Origin: Gemmatimonadota bacterium
GTDB lineage: Bacteria > Gemmatimonadota > Gemmatimonadetes > Gemmatimonadales > Gemmatimonadaceae
Direction of reading: 5' to 3'
NCBI GenBank assembly: GCA_028287235.1
Contig: JAQBQB010000010.1
Location: 124,001 to 188,000 of the forward strand
Length of the DNA: 64,000 bases
The position numbers and the translations under genes were made by a program. The notes under the pieces were generated by a model, which was not told the DNA's origin, made no database searches, and saw only the letters and a program-made list of their open reading frames with translations. Of this stretch, positions 1 to 7,250 are shown piece by piece. Position 1 is the stretch's first letter; the number at the start of each line of letters is the position of its first letter.

Positions 1-91
1 CCGCCATCCGCTCGACGATCGTTCGGAGCCGTGCCTGCTCTGACGTGCGGCTGTGCCGCCGGTCAGTCTCGTTGCGCTGCTCTCGGCTCAC
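1..91 (-). CDS. N-terminus of a sensor-type protein coupled to kaiC (partial)
   Basis: A GTG codon (91-89) overlaps the kaiC stop codon as GTGA, and the frame stays open to the window edge, giving about 30 residues. The visible end reads ARLRTIVERMA, which resembles the helix leading into a PAS domain of sensor histidine kinases. That resemblance is my inference, since the PAS and kinase domains lie outside the window. The 4-nt overlap implies translational coupling, so this is probably the third gene of a kaiB-kaiC operon and a candidate output or input kinase. It could be another coiled-coil-starting regulator. Confidence 0.55.
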   Translation of the reverse strand, partial: MSREQRNETDRRHSRTSEQARLRTIVERMA

Positions 92-1632
92 GACGCTTCG
101 TTATCCCCCACCGCGGCGACGGAGCGCGGGGATCCGGAAAGGATTCCAACCACGTCGGTGAAGGGCGACTCGATGTGCATGCCGTCGCCGTCGATCCGGT
201 ACTCGCGCAGCTCGGTGTCGTGCGGCGAGCCGCGCATCTTGAGCACGTTGATGCTCCGCCGCATCCGGCCCGGCGTTTCGACGTAGCGCAGCAGGATGAT
301 CGAGTCGGTCAGCGTGGAGATGTGCTTTTCGGTGATCGAGTTGCCGCCGAGCAGCGAGGGCGTCGTGGACGTGAACAGGGTCGTGATCTGCTTCTGCTTC
401 AGCGACGACGTGAGGCTGATCACGAATTCGCGAAAGCTCCGCAGCGTGAACACGCGCTCGAGGGCCGAGAGGCTGTCGACGGCGATTCGCGTCGGCTGGA
501 ATTCGTCGATCAGGTCTCGCATGCGAACCAAGTGGTCCTCCATCGGCATGGCGTGCGGATACTGGTTGGCGACGCGAAGCCGTCCCTGTCGTTCCGCTTT
601 TTCAAAGTCCATGCCCCAAGCCGCGGCGTTGCGAAACAGCTGATCGCGGCTCTCCTCGAAGGCGAAGAGCAGGCCGCGCTCCTTCGGTCGGAATCCGCCG
701 CTCAAGAACTGCGTCGTCAACAGGGTCTTGCCCGTTCCCGTCGCGCCGGACACGAGGACGATCGAGTCGCGGAAAAATCCGCCGCGGCACATCTGGTCCA
801 GCTCCGCGTTCCCCGAGGTCACGCGCACGGAGCTCGACTCCTGCGTGAGCTGCTGGGCCGTGAGCGGAATGACGATGATGCCGCGCTCCATCACGGTGAA
901 CGGCACCTCGCCCCGCTCGTGCGTCGCGCCGCGGAACTTGAGAATCTCGAGCGTCCGGCGGCGGCGCTCGTCGAGCAGGATGTTCCGCAGAATCACCACG
1001 TTGTCGGCGACGAACTCCTCGATGCCGAACTGCGTGATCGCGCCGTAGTCCTCCGTGCGCTCCGCCGTGAACACCACCGTGGCGCCCATCTTCTTGAGCG
1101 TGGTCGTGATGCGGAACAGCTCCGAGCGAATGAGCGCGCGGTCGGCGAACTGCACGAACAGGGCGTTGAGCGAGTCGAGGGTGACCCGGCGTGCATTCGT
1201 GCGCCGCACGGCGTGCTCGATCCGCGACAACAGGCCGCCCAGATCGAACTCGCCGACGATCGGAGTGGGTCCGGACGAATCGGGAGACACGTCGACGAAC
1301 GCCCACTTGTTCTCACGCTCCCACCGGTCGATGTCCCAACCGAAGGCGCGCATGTTCGTGCGAATGTCGGCCGGCGAGTCTTCGAAGGTGACGAACACGC
1401 CGCCTTCGTTGAAGTTCTGGATGCCCGCGGCGAGGAAGTGGCTCACGAACACCGTCTTGGCGCTGCCCGCCGTGCCGGCGACCAACGTTGCGCGGCTCTC
1501 GGGCAGCCCGCCCTCGGCGACGAAGTCGAAGCCCGGGATGCCCGTCGCGACCTTGTCGATCGCGCCGGCGCGCGTGCGCTCCTGCATCCGGCGATTCTGA
1601 TGAGATGATTTCACACGTTTGCGTGCTGCCAT
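88..1632 (-). CDS. kaiC: KaiC-type circadian clock ATPase/autokinase
   Basis: A 514-residue double RecA-like ATPase, close to the 519 residues of cyanobacterial KaiC. The first domain has Walker A GTAGSAKT (53-60) and acidic pair E84/D85. The second has GATGTGKT (296-303) and catalytic pair E326/E327. Near the C-terminus the NSITEKHISTLTD segment (431-443) matches the KaiC phosphosite loop: S439/T440 align with S431/T432 of Synechococcus KaiC and T434 with T426, so autophosphorylation looks possible. The protein stops soon after SGSPRS and lacks the long C-terminal tail (A-loop) that KaiA grips, and no kaiA is present. It starts 3 nt after kaiB and overlaps the next gene. Function as a timer is inferred; the KaiC family call is firm. 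Confidence 0.95.
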   Translation of the reverse strand: MAARKRVKSSHQNRRMQERTRAGAIDKVATGIPGFDFVAEGGLPESRATLVAGTAGSAKTVFVSHFLAAGIQNFNEGGVFVTFEDSPADIRTNMRAFGWDIDRWERENKWAFVDVSPDSSGPTPIVGEFDLGGLLSRIEHAVRRTNARRVTLDSLNALFVQFADRALIRSELFRITTTLKKMGATVVFTAERTEDYGAITQFGIEEFVADNVVILRNILLDERRRRTLEILKFRGATHERGEVPFTVMERGIIVIPLTAQQLTQESSSVRVTSGNAELDQMCRGGFFRDSIVLVSGATGTGKTLLTTQFLSGGFRPKERGLLFAFEESRDQLFRNAAAWGMDFEKAERQGRLRVANQYPHAMPMEDHLVRMRDLIDEFQPTRIAVDSLSALERVFTLRSFREFVISLTSSLKQKQITTLFTSTTPSLLGGNSITEKHISTLTDSIILLRYVETPGRMRRSINVLKMRGSPHDTELREYRIDGDGMHIESPFTDVVGILSGSPRSVAAVGDNEAS

Positions 1633-1635
1633 GCG

Positions 1636-1914
1636 TTAGCGCTCGCCGCCGGAGGTGAGAGAGAGTGCCATGAGCACTTGGTCGAGATCGATCAAATCGC
1701 CCGTGACGCGGCGCGGCGCGCCGGGCGAACGCTTGATCAACGTCGGCGTGGTGAGAATGCGCTCCGTCTCCGCGGCTTGCGGATCGTCGCGCACGTCGAC
1801 GATCTCCAGCTCGTATCGTCCGTCCAGACGCTCGTCGCCCAGCCGCCGCAGATTCGCGATGGCGCGCTGCGAGCGAAACGTGTCGCCGGCTATGAAGAGA
1901 GTGAGATGGACCAC
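1636..1914 (-). CDS. kaiB: KaiB-type clock protein
   Basis: A 92-residue thioredoxin-like protein. The N-terminal LTLFIAGDT strand, central EIVDVRDDPQAAE and downstream TTPTLIKR and GDL match KaiB, the fold-switching protein that binds the KaiC CI ring. It is shorter at both ends than cyanobacterial KaiB (about 102 residues), as in many non-cyanobacterial homologues. It starts at a GTG and lies 3 nt upstream of kaiC on the same strand, so the two are almost certainly co-transcribed. Divergent from it is the TPP-riboswitch-controlled receptor gene. Confidence 0.93.
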   Translation of the reverse strand: MVHLTLFIAGDTFRSQRAIANLRRLGDERLDGRYELEIVDVRDDPQAAETERILTTPTLIKRSPGAPRRVTGDLIDLDQVLMALSLTSGGER

Positions 1915-1981
1915 GCCGTTGGGTAATTAGTGTTGCGCCCGCTTCCTGTTGCGTTCATCCAACACCCGCTAGCTTTCGCCG

Positions 1982-2066
1982 TTGACCGGGGTGCCTGCCC
2001 ACTGAGGGCGCAGGCTGAGAGAGACCCGTAGAACCTGATCCGGTTCGTACCGGCGTAGGGAGTCAA
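1982..2066 (+). promoter_or_regulatory. TPP riboswitch (THI element)
   Basis: The sequence contains the diagnostic THI-box blocks in order: GGGGTGCC, GGCTGAGA, ACCCGTAGAACCTGATC and CGGCGTAGGGA. A P1 stem TTGAC (1982-1986) pairs with GTCAA (2062-2066), and a P3-like CCTGC/GCAGG stem lies between. The Shine-Dalgarno GGGAG (2058-2062) of the receptor gene, 9 nt before its ATG, is the 3' conserved aptamer block itself and shares a base with P1. Ligand binding should therefore hide the ribosome site. I see no separate terminator, so translational control is inferred. Confidence 0.95.
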
Positions 2067-2071
2067 AGCAA

Positions 2072-4183
2072 ATGCCATGCTGTTCTTCGTCGGCGCCAGT
2101 GCGCCGCGTCTGGACGTTCGCGCTCGCGACGTCCGCCATCGTGTCCATCGCGCCCGGAATCCGAGCGCAAACACCAACCACCACGCACACGGACTCCGCG
2201 CGCGCCGACAGCCTTCGCGCGCGGGCGCTCGAGCGGGTCATGATCTCCGCCGTACGCGCATCCGGCGCGGCGCCGATCTCCCAGAAGACGCTCACTCAAG
2301 CAGAACTCGCGCCGCGGTATTTCGGCCAGGACGTGCCGTTGCTGCTGCAGGGCGCTGCTCCCTCGCTCACGTCGTACGCCGAGACGGGGAATTACTGGGG
2401 GTACAGCTACATCCGGCTGCGCGGCATCGACCAGTCGCGCATCAACCTCACGCTCGACGGCATTCCGCTGAACGACCCTGAGGACCAGGTGCTGTACTTC
2501 GCGGACTTCCCCGATCTCGCGAACAGCTTGAGCTCCGTGCAAGTGCAGCGCGGCGTCGGCACGAGCAGCAACGGCACCGCCGCTTTCGCCGGGTCGATCA
2601 ACATGGAGAGCGCGCCGCTCGGGGCGTCGCAACGCGGCGGTACACTGCAGCTCGAGGGTGGATCGTTCGGCTCGAAGCGGGTGAGCGGCGAGTTCGACAC
2701 CGGGCTTCTGCCGAGCCGCTTTGCGCTGTCGGCGCGCGTGTCCGCGCTGCGGACGGAGGGCTACCGCTACCACTCCGGCGTCGAAGGGCGGTCGCTGTTC
2801 GTCAGCGGCGGCTATTTCGGCGATCGCGATATCGTGAAAGCCACGGTGACGACCGGTACGATGCGCGACACGATGGCGTATCTCGCCGTCTCCGCCGCCG
2901 ACCTGGCGCTCGATCGTCGCATCAATCCCCTCACGCCGCGCGAGCGCGACGGCTTCGGCGAGCGGCTCGCCGCGCTGGCGTACACGCGGCTGCTCGGACC
3001 GTCTACCTCGATCTCGACCACCGTCTACCGCATCTCGGCGAGTGGCGACTACGACGTGGCCATGGACACCGCGGGCACGCTCGACAACTTCAACCTCAAG
3101 TTCGTCTGGTACGGCGCGACGAGCGACTGGAGCTACCGGCACGACGCGGTGCAGCTCGACGTCGGTGTGAACGCGAACACGTACGCGCGCGACCACGCGG
3201 CGTACGAGCGGCCCGCCATCGCCGACCCGCTGTACTTCAACACGGGACACAAGCAGGACGCGAGCGCCTTCGCGAAGCTGGCCTACACCGCCGGACGCGC
3301 CACGCTGTTCGGCGACCTGCAGGCACGTCGCGCCGAGTTCCGCTACTCACCCGACGTCCACGCCGGCATCGGCGAGCAGTCCATCGCCTGGTCGTTCCTC
3401 AATCCCAAGGCGGGCGTGACGTACGCACTCACCGCGCCGCTGTCGTTGTACGCGTCGTACGGCAAGAACACGCGCGAGCCCGCCCGCAACGACATGTTCG
3501 CCGGCTTCGACAATCTCGACACGTCGAACGTGGCGTTCGTCGGCGGGTTGAATCGCGTGAAGCCGGAGACGGTGCACGATCTCGAGGCCGGCGCGACGTA
3601 TCGCGGCGCTCGCCTCGACGCGCAGGCCAACGTGTACTCGATGGACTTTCGCAACGAGATCGCGCCAATCGGCCAGCTGAGCTACCTCGGCAGCCCGCTC
3701 CGCAAGAACGTCGCGGCGAGCTACCGGCGCGGCGTGGAATTCGACGTCACCTATCGCGCGCATCCGCGGCTGCTGCTCGCCGCCAACGCGGCGGCGAGCG
3801 TCAATCGCATTCGCCAGTACGTCGATTCGACGGGCGACGCGCCGGTGACGTACGACAACGTGGAGCCGCTGCTCACGCCGCGCTTCGTCACCTTCGAGCG
3901 CGCCCAGTTCGCCGCCACGCGCGACGTATCACTGTCGGTGGAAACGCGCTACCAGAGCCGCTCGTTCCTGCAGAACACGAGCGACCCGCGCTTCATTCTG
4001 CCCGCGTCGCTCAACCTGGACGGCACGGTGTCCTGGCGCGTACGTCGCTACGAGCTCGTGGTGCGCGGCAACAACCTCACGAACAGCAAGAAGTTCGGAA
4101 GCGGCTACGCGAGCGGCGGGGTGTCGTACTATTTCGTGCTGCCGCCCAGGAATGTGTTCGTGACGGCCAAGGTGGGGTTCTAA
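2072..4183 (+). CDS. TonB-dependent outer-membrane receptor, probably for thiamine or its phosphates
   Basis: A 703-residue protein with a signal peptide ending near GIRA/Q (about residue 32). An N-terminal plug domain carries YIRLRGIDQSRINLTLDG and VQVQRGVGTS, and a long beta-barrel ends in aromatic-rich strands (final residues VTAKVGF). These are standard TonB-dependent receptor features. The substrate is inferred from position: the gene lies 5 nt behind a TPP riboswitch, as for the thiamin-linked receptors of Bacteroidetes. No inner-membrane thiamin transporter or thi gene is adjacent, so uptake must be completed by genes elsewhere. The ATG at 2072 is fixed by the GGGAG Shine-Dalgarno inside the riboswitch. 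Confidence 0.92.
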   Translation: MPCCSSSAPVRRVWTFALATSAIVSIAPGIRAQTPTTTHTDSARADSLRARALERVMISAVRASGAAPISQKTLTQAELAPRYFGQDVPLLLQGAAPSLTSYAETGNYWGYSYIRLRGIDQSRINLTLDGIPLNDPEDQVLYFADFPDLANSLSSVQVQRGVGTSSNGTAAFAGSINMESAPLGASQRGGTLQLEGGSFGSKRVSGEFDTGLLPSRFALSARVSALRTEGYRYHSGVEGRSLFVSGGYFGDRDIVKATVTTGTMRDTMAYLAVSAADLALDRRINPLTPRERDGFGERLAALAYTRLLGPSTSISTTVYRISASGDYDVAMDTAGTLDNFNLKFVWYGATSDWSYRHDAVQLDVGVNANTYARDHAAYERPAIADPLYFNTGHKQDASAFAKLAYTAGRATLFGDLQARRAEFRYSPDVHAGIGEQSIAWSFLNPKAGVTYALTAPLSLYASYGKNTREPARNDMFAGFDNLDTSNVAFVGGLNRVKPETVHDLEAGATYRGARLDAQANVYSMDFRNEIAPIGQLSYLGSPLRKNVAASYRRGVEFDVTYRAHPRLLLAANAAASVNRIRQYVDSTGDAPVTYDNVEPLLTPRFVTFERAQFAATRDVSLSVETRYQSRSFLQNTSDPRFILPASLNLDGTVSWRVRRYELVVRGNNLTNSKKFGSGYASGGVSYYFVLPPRNVFVTAKVGF

Positions 4184-4341
4184 GGTCGGTATTGCAGGCT
4201 GCTGTTTTCCGTTTTGGGTTTTCCGTTTTCCGTATCGAGATGCCGGCCACGTCGGGACACCCGTCCGCCGGGATGCGTAGCCTGTGGTGCGCGGAGCGCC
4301 CATTCCCCAGCTCGGTCCGCACACCACTCTCTCCGCATCTG

Positions 4342-4350
4342 TGGTATACA
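4342..4350 (+). promoter_or_regulatory. Candidate extended -10 promoter for the Cys-rich protein gene
   Basis: TGGTATACA has the TGnTATAnn form of an extended -10 element and lies 44 nt before the ATG at 4394. No convincing -35 is visible. The rest of the gap 4184-4393 holds T-rich TTTTCCGTTTT repeats just after the receptor gene and nothing else I recognise. Confidence 0.35.
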
Positions 4351-4393
4351 TTCTGCCGCACCCTAGCGTCTCTACCACACGAACGGAGCACCA

Positions 4394-4795
4394 ATGGCGA
4401 CCGACAAGGAAAACGGCGACGACCTCGAGACCGACCTCTCGCACGAGCAGGCGCACGACGACATGCAGGAGTGCATCGAGGAATGTCTCAACTGTCACGC
4501 CGTCTGCACGATGACCCTGCAGCACTGCCTGGCAAGCGGCGGCGACATTACCGAGGTCAACCTTGTCGGCCTGCTGCTCGACTGCGCTGAGATCTGCCAG
4601 ACGAGCGCCAACTACATGCTGCGCGGATCTCCATACCACGTCATCACCTGCGCGGCGTCCGCCGAGCTCTGCCGCGCCTGTGAAGAGGCGTGCCGCGGAG
4701 TGAGCGGCGACGAGCAGATCGCGCACTGCGCCGACGTTTGCGCGGGCTGCGCCGAAGTGTGCGATCGCATGGCGCAGATGGGGAGCGAAGAGTAG
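4394..4795 (+). CDS. Four-helix-bundle copper-storage-type protein (Csp/DUF326)
   Basis: A 133-residue acidic protein with 15 cysteines spaced along predicted helices (ECIEECLNCHAVC, DCAEIC, ELCRACEEAC, HCADVCAGCAEVCDRM). This is the pattern of Csp four-helix bundles, which line their core with Cys thiolates that bind many Cu(I) ions. There is no signal peptide, which fits the cytosolic Csp3 type rather than the exported Csp1. The first 20 residues are polar and lack Cys. It stands alone between the TonB receptor and a small secreted protein. Copper binding is inferred from the family. Confidence 0.88.
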   Translation: MATDKENGDDLETDLSHEQAHDDMQECIEECLNCHAVCTMTLQHCLASGGDITEVNLVGLLLDCAEICQTSANYMLRGSPYHVITCAASAELCRACEEACRGVSGDEQIAHCADVCAGCAEVCDRMAQMGSEE

Positions 4796-4818
4796 CCCAC
4801 GGGGTACTACTACTCGCC

Positions 4819-5319
4819 ATGAGACACTCCATTCGAGCTCTACTGTTCGCGTTCGCCGCGGCGACTGTCATTCCCGCGGCCGCCGCGCGCGCGCAGACGT
4901 CGTCCAGCGCGCAGCCGAAGACGCCCTTCGGGCCGTCGGACTTCACGAAGCTGCGCTGGCTCGAAGGAACGTGGGAGGGAACGGCGCCAGGCGAGACGAC
5001 GATCTACGAGCGGTTTCATCTGGCCAACGACTCCACGCTCGAGATCTCGTACTTCAGCGATCCGGAATTGGCGCACGAGACCGGAAACGGTCGCGTATAT
5101 CTGAGCGTCGGGCGCATCTATCACACGTTCGGGCCCGGTCGCTGGGGTGCGTCGCACGTCGACAATGACGGCGTCTTCTTCATCCCGCAGGTCAACGCCC
5201 GCAACACCTTCCAGTGGACGCCGCAGTCGCCGGACGCCTGGACCGCCACGCTCCGTAGCGGCGCAAGCGGACGTGAGCGCGTGAGTGTGTACCAGATGAA
5301 GCGGTTGAAGCGGCCCTAG
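4819..5319 (+). CDS. Small secreted protein, lipocalin-like/DUF6265-type
   Basis: A 166-residue protein with a clear Sec signal peptide (MRHSIRALLFAFAAAT... cut after ARA near residue 25). The mature part begins with FTKLRWLEGTWEGTA, followed by alternating strand-like segments and the end VSVYQMKRL. The W-L-x-G-x-W opening is typical of small secreted beta-barrel proteins annotated as DUF6265 or DUF1579-like; their function is unknown. I chose the ATG at 4819 because it begins the signal peptide; the frame is open further upstream but overlaps the preceding gene. Confidence 0.7.
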   Translation: MRHSIRALLFAFAAATVIPAAAARAQTSSSAQPKTPFGPSDFTKLRWLEGTWEGTAPGETTIYERFHLANDSTLEISYFSDPELAHETGNGRVYLSVGRIYHTFGPGRWGASHVDNDGVFFIPQVNARNTFQWTPQSPDAWTATLRSGASGRERVSVYQMKRLKRP

Positions 5320-5364
5320 CCAGGGCGTCCTACAACGGCAATCGTCTTGCACTAAACGCTTGTA

Positions 5365-6243
5365 ATGTCCGAGCGTCCGAGTGCCCTTCCCGTCGTGCGG
5401 GAACCCGAGGTCGTCGACCGGCGTGACGTGCGTGATCGCCGCGCCGAGCCCGGCGGCGGGCGGCGCACGCCCCCGCCGAGCAAATGGTCGCGCTGGATCG
5501 GCATCGCCGGCCGCGACCTGCTGATCATCGTCGTCACGGTATCGGCCATCGTGTTCTCGGTTCGGCGGGTGCACCCCATCTTCGCGAACCAGCCCACGCT
5601 CGCCGCCGAGCTGACTAAGGTGCTGCCGGCGACCAAGGCGGTGCTCGCGCCAACGCCGAAGGACACGGGCAAGGTCGCGCAGCTGATCAACTCGCCCGCG
5701 TTCGAACGCGACCGCCGCGCCTTCGCCGCCGATCTCGTGAAGACGGGCCGCATGGACCAGGCGCGCGCCGACTCGATCTCCTTCTACGCCGTGCGCGAGT
5801 CCTATCTCAACGGCATTCCGCCCGCCGTGGTCTTCGGCGTGATGCTCACCGAGAACGCCCTCTTCGTGAGCGGCGCCATGTCGAACGTGGGCGCCGTTGG
5901 ACTGATGCAGGTCTATCCGAAAGTCTGGCTCAAGGCGTTGAGCAACAAGCTCGGGAAGGACCTGGCGACCGACTCGACGAACCTGAAGTACGGCATCTAC
6001 ATCCTGAGCCAGTACATCAAGTCCGACTCGGGCAAGGTGACGCCGTCGGACCTGAGCAAGGGACTGTTGCACTACAACGGCTGCGTCAGCGGCACCAATA
6101 CGCCGAACTGCAAGACGTACCCCACGAAGGTGAAGAACTACGTCGAGAAACAAGGCGGCTCCATCTGCTCGGCGGGCTTCTACGATTGCATTGCCAAGCC
6201 GTTCATCGCGGGCTTGTTCGGCAAGCGCGACGTGGCGCAGTAG
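5365..6243 (+). CDS. Membrane-anchored lytic transglycosylase (SLT domain)
   Basis: A 292-residue protein with an Arg/Pro-rich cytoplasmic N-terminus (1-45), one transmembrane segment (about 49-67) and a periplasmic C-terminal goose-type lysozyme fold. The motif VMLTENALF places the catalytic Glu at 163, followed by the family signature NVGAVGLMQVYPKVW (174-188) and a later LLHYNGC segment. Such enzymes cleave the MurNAc-GlcNAc bond of peptidoglycan to give 1,6-anhydro ends. Four Cys near the C-terminus could form disulfides. It appears to be a single gene, facing the convergent oxidoreductase gene. Confidence 0.88.
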   Translation: MSERPSALPVVREPEVVDRRDVRDRRAEPGGGRRTPPPSKWSRWIGIAGRDLLIIVVTVSAIVFSVRRVHPIFANQPTLAAELTKVLPATKAVLAPTPKDTGKVAQLINSPAFERDRRAFAADLVKTGRMDQARADSISFYAVRESYLNGIPPAVVFGVMLTENALFVSGAMSNVGAVGLMQVYPKVWLKALSNKLGKDLATDSTNLKYGIYILSQYIKSDSGKVTPSDLSKGLLHYNGCVSGTNTPNCKTYPTKVKNYVEKQGGSICSAGFYDCIAKPFIAGLFGKRDVAQ

Positions 6244-6260
6244 CGCTGTCGCTCCGTCAC

Positions 6261-7250
6261 TCAGTCGACTCGAATCACGACCTTTCCAAAAGTCGCATTG
6301 CTCGCCAGCCGCTCGTGCGCCGCGCGAATCTCGCCGAGCTCGAAGACGCAGTCCACCGTGGGCCTCAGCACGCCTGACGCGAACAATGGAACGACGTCCG
6401 TCGCGAACGTCGCGGTCACCGCACGCTTCTCGGCGATGCTCCGCGGCCGCAGCACGGTTCCTCGCAACGTGAGCCGCTTGCCGAGCACCATTCCGATCGG
6501 TACGGTCGCTTCCCGGCCGGCGACGGTGCCGACGAGCATGATCCGCCCGCGCGCCGCGGCCGCGCGAATGCTCGCCGCCACGTAGGCACCGCCCACGAGG
6601 TCGATCGTCACGTCGACGCCGTGCTCTTTCGTCAGCTGAACGAGCGCAGGTGGAATCACGCCGACGTCGTCGCGGACCACGACGCCGTCGGCGAGACCGA
6701 AGACCTTCGCGCGCTCGATCTTGTCGGCGGTGCGCGCCGTGCCGAACGGCGTTGCCTTCCACGCGCGCGCGAGTTGGATCACGGCGAGGCCGACGCCGCT
6801 GCCCACGGCGTGAACGAGCACCATCTCTCCAGCCTGCAGACCGGCTTGCACGACGAGCGCGTCGTGCGCGGTGATGAACGCCTCGGGAATCGACGCGGCG
6901 TCGGTCCATGAGAGATTCTCCGGCACCCGCGCCACGGTGCCGGCGTCCGTAACGAGATACTCCGCGTTGGCACCGCCCGCAACGATGCCGAAGACGCGAT
7001 CGCCAATCTTCCAGCTCGTCGCCTCGGCGCCGAGCTGCGCCACCTCGCCCGCGAACTCCATTCCGGGAATGTCCTGCGGCGCGCCCGGCGGCGCGGGGTA
7101 GTTGCCCTCGCGCTGCAACAGGTCGGCGCGGTTCAACGCCGACGCATACACGCGCACGAGGATCTCTCCTGGAGCAGGCACCGGTCGCGGGCGCTCCTCA
7201 ATCTCGAGCACCTCCGGTCCGCCGGGCTTGGTGATGACGACCGCGCGCAC
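6261..7250 (-). CDS. NAD(P)H quinone oxidoreductase, PIG3-like zinc-independent MDR family
   Basis: A 329-residue medium-chain dehydrogenase/reductase. The N-terminus RAVVITKPGGPEVLEIEE and the substrate-domain motif ALNRADLLQREGNYP are typical of the PIG3/TP53I3 quinone oxidoreductases. The nucleotide-binding region reads VLVHAVGSGVGLAVIQLA. The zinc ligands of alcohol dehydrogenases are absent. The start is a GTG (7250-7248) that overlaps by one base the TAG of the upstream propeller gene, suggesting coupling. The physiological quinone or enone substrate cannot be told from sequence. Confidence 0.88.
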   Translation of the reverse strand: MRAVVITKPGGPEVLEIEERPRPVPAPGEILVRVYASALNRADLLQREGNYPAPPGAPQDIPGMEFAGEVAQLGAEATSWKIGDRVFGIVAGGANAEYLVTDAGTVARVPENLSWTDAASIPEAFITAHDALVVQAGLQAGEMVLVHAVGSGVGLAVIQLARAWKATPFGTARTADKIERAKVFGLADGVVVRDDVGVIPPALVQLTKEHGVDVTIDLVGGAYVAASIRAAAARGRIMLVGTVAGREATVPIGMVLGKRLTLRGTVLRPRSIAEKRAVTATFATDVVPLFASGVLRPTVDCVFELGEIRAAHERLASNATFGKVVIRVD

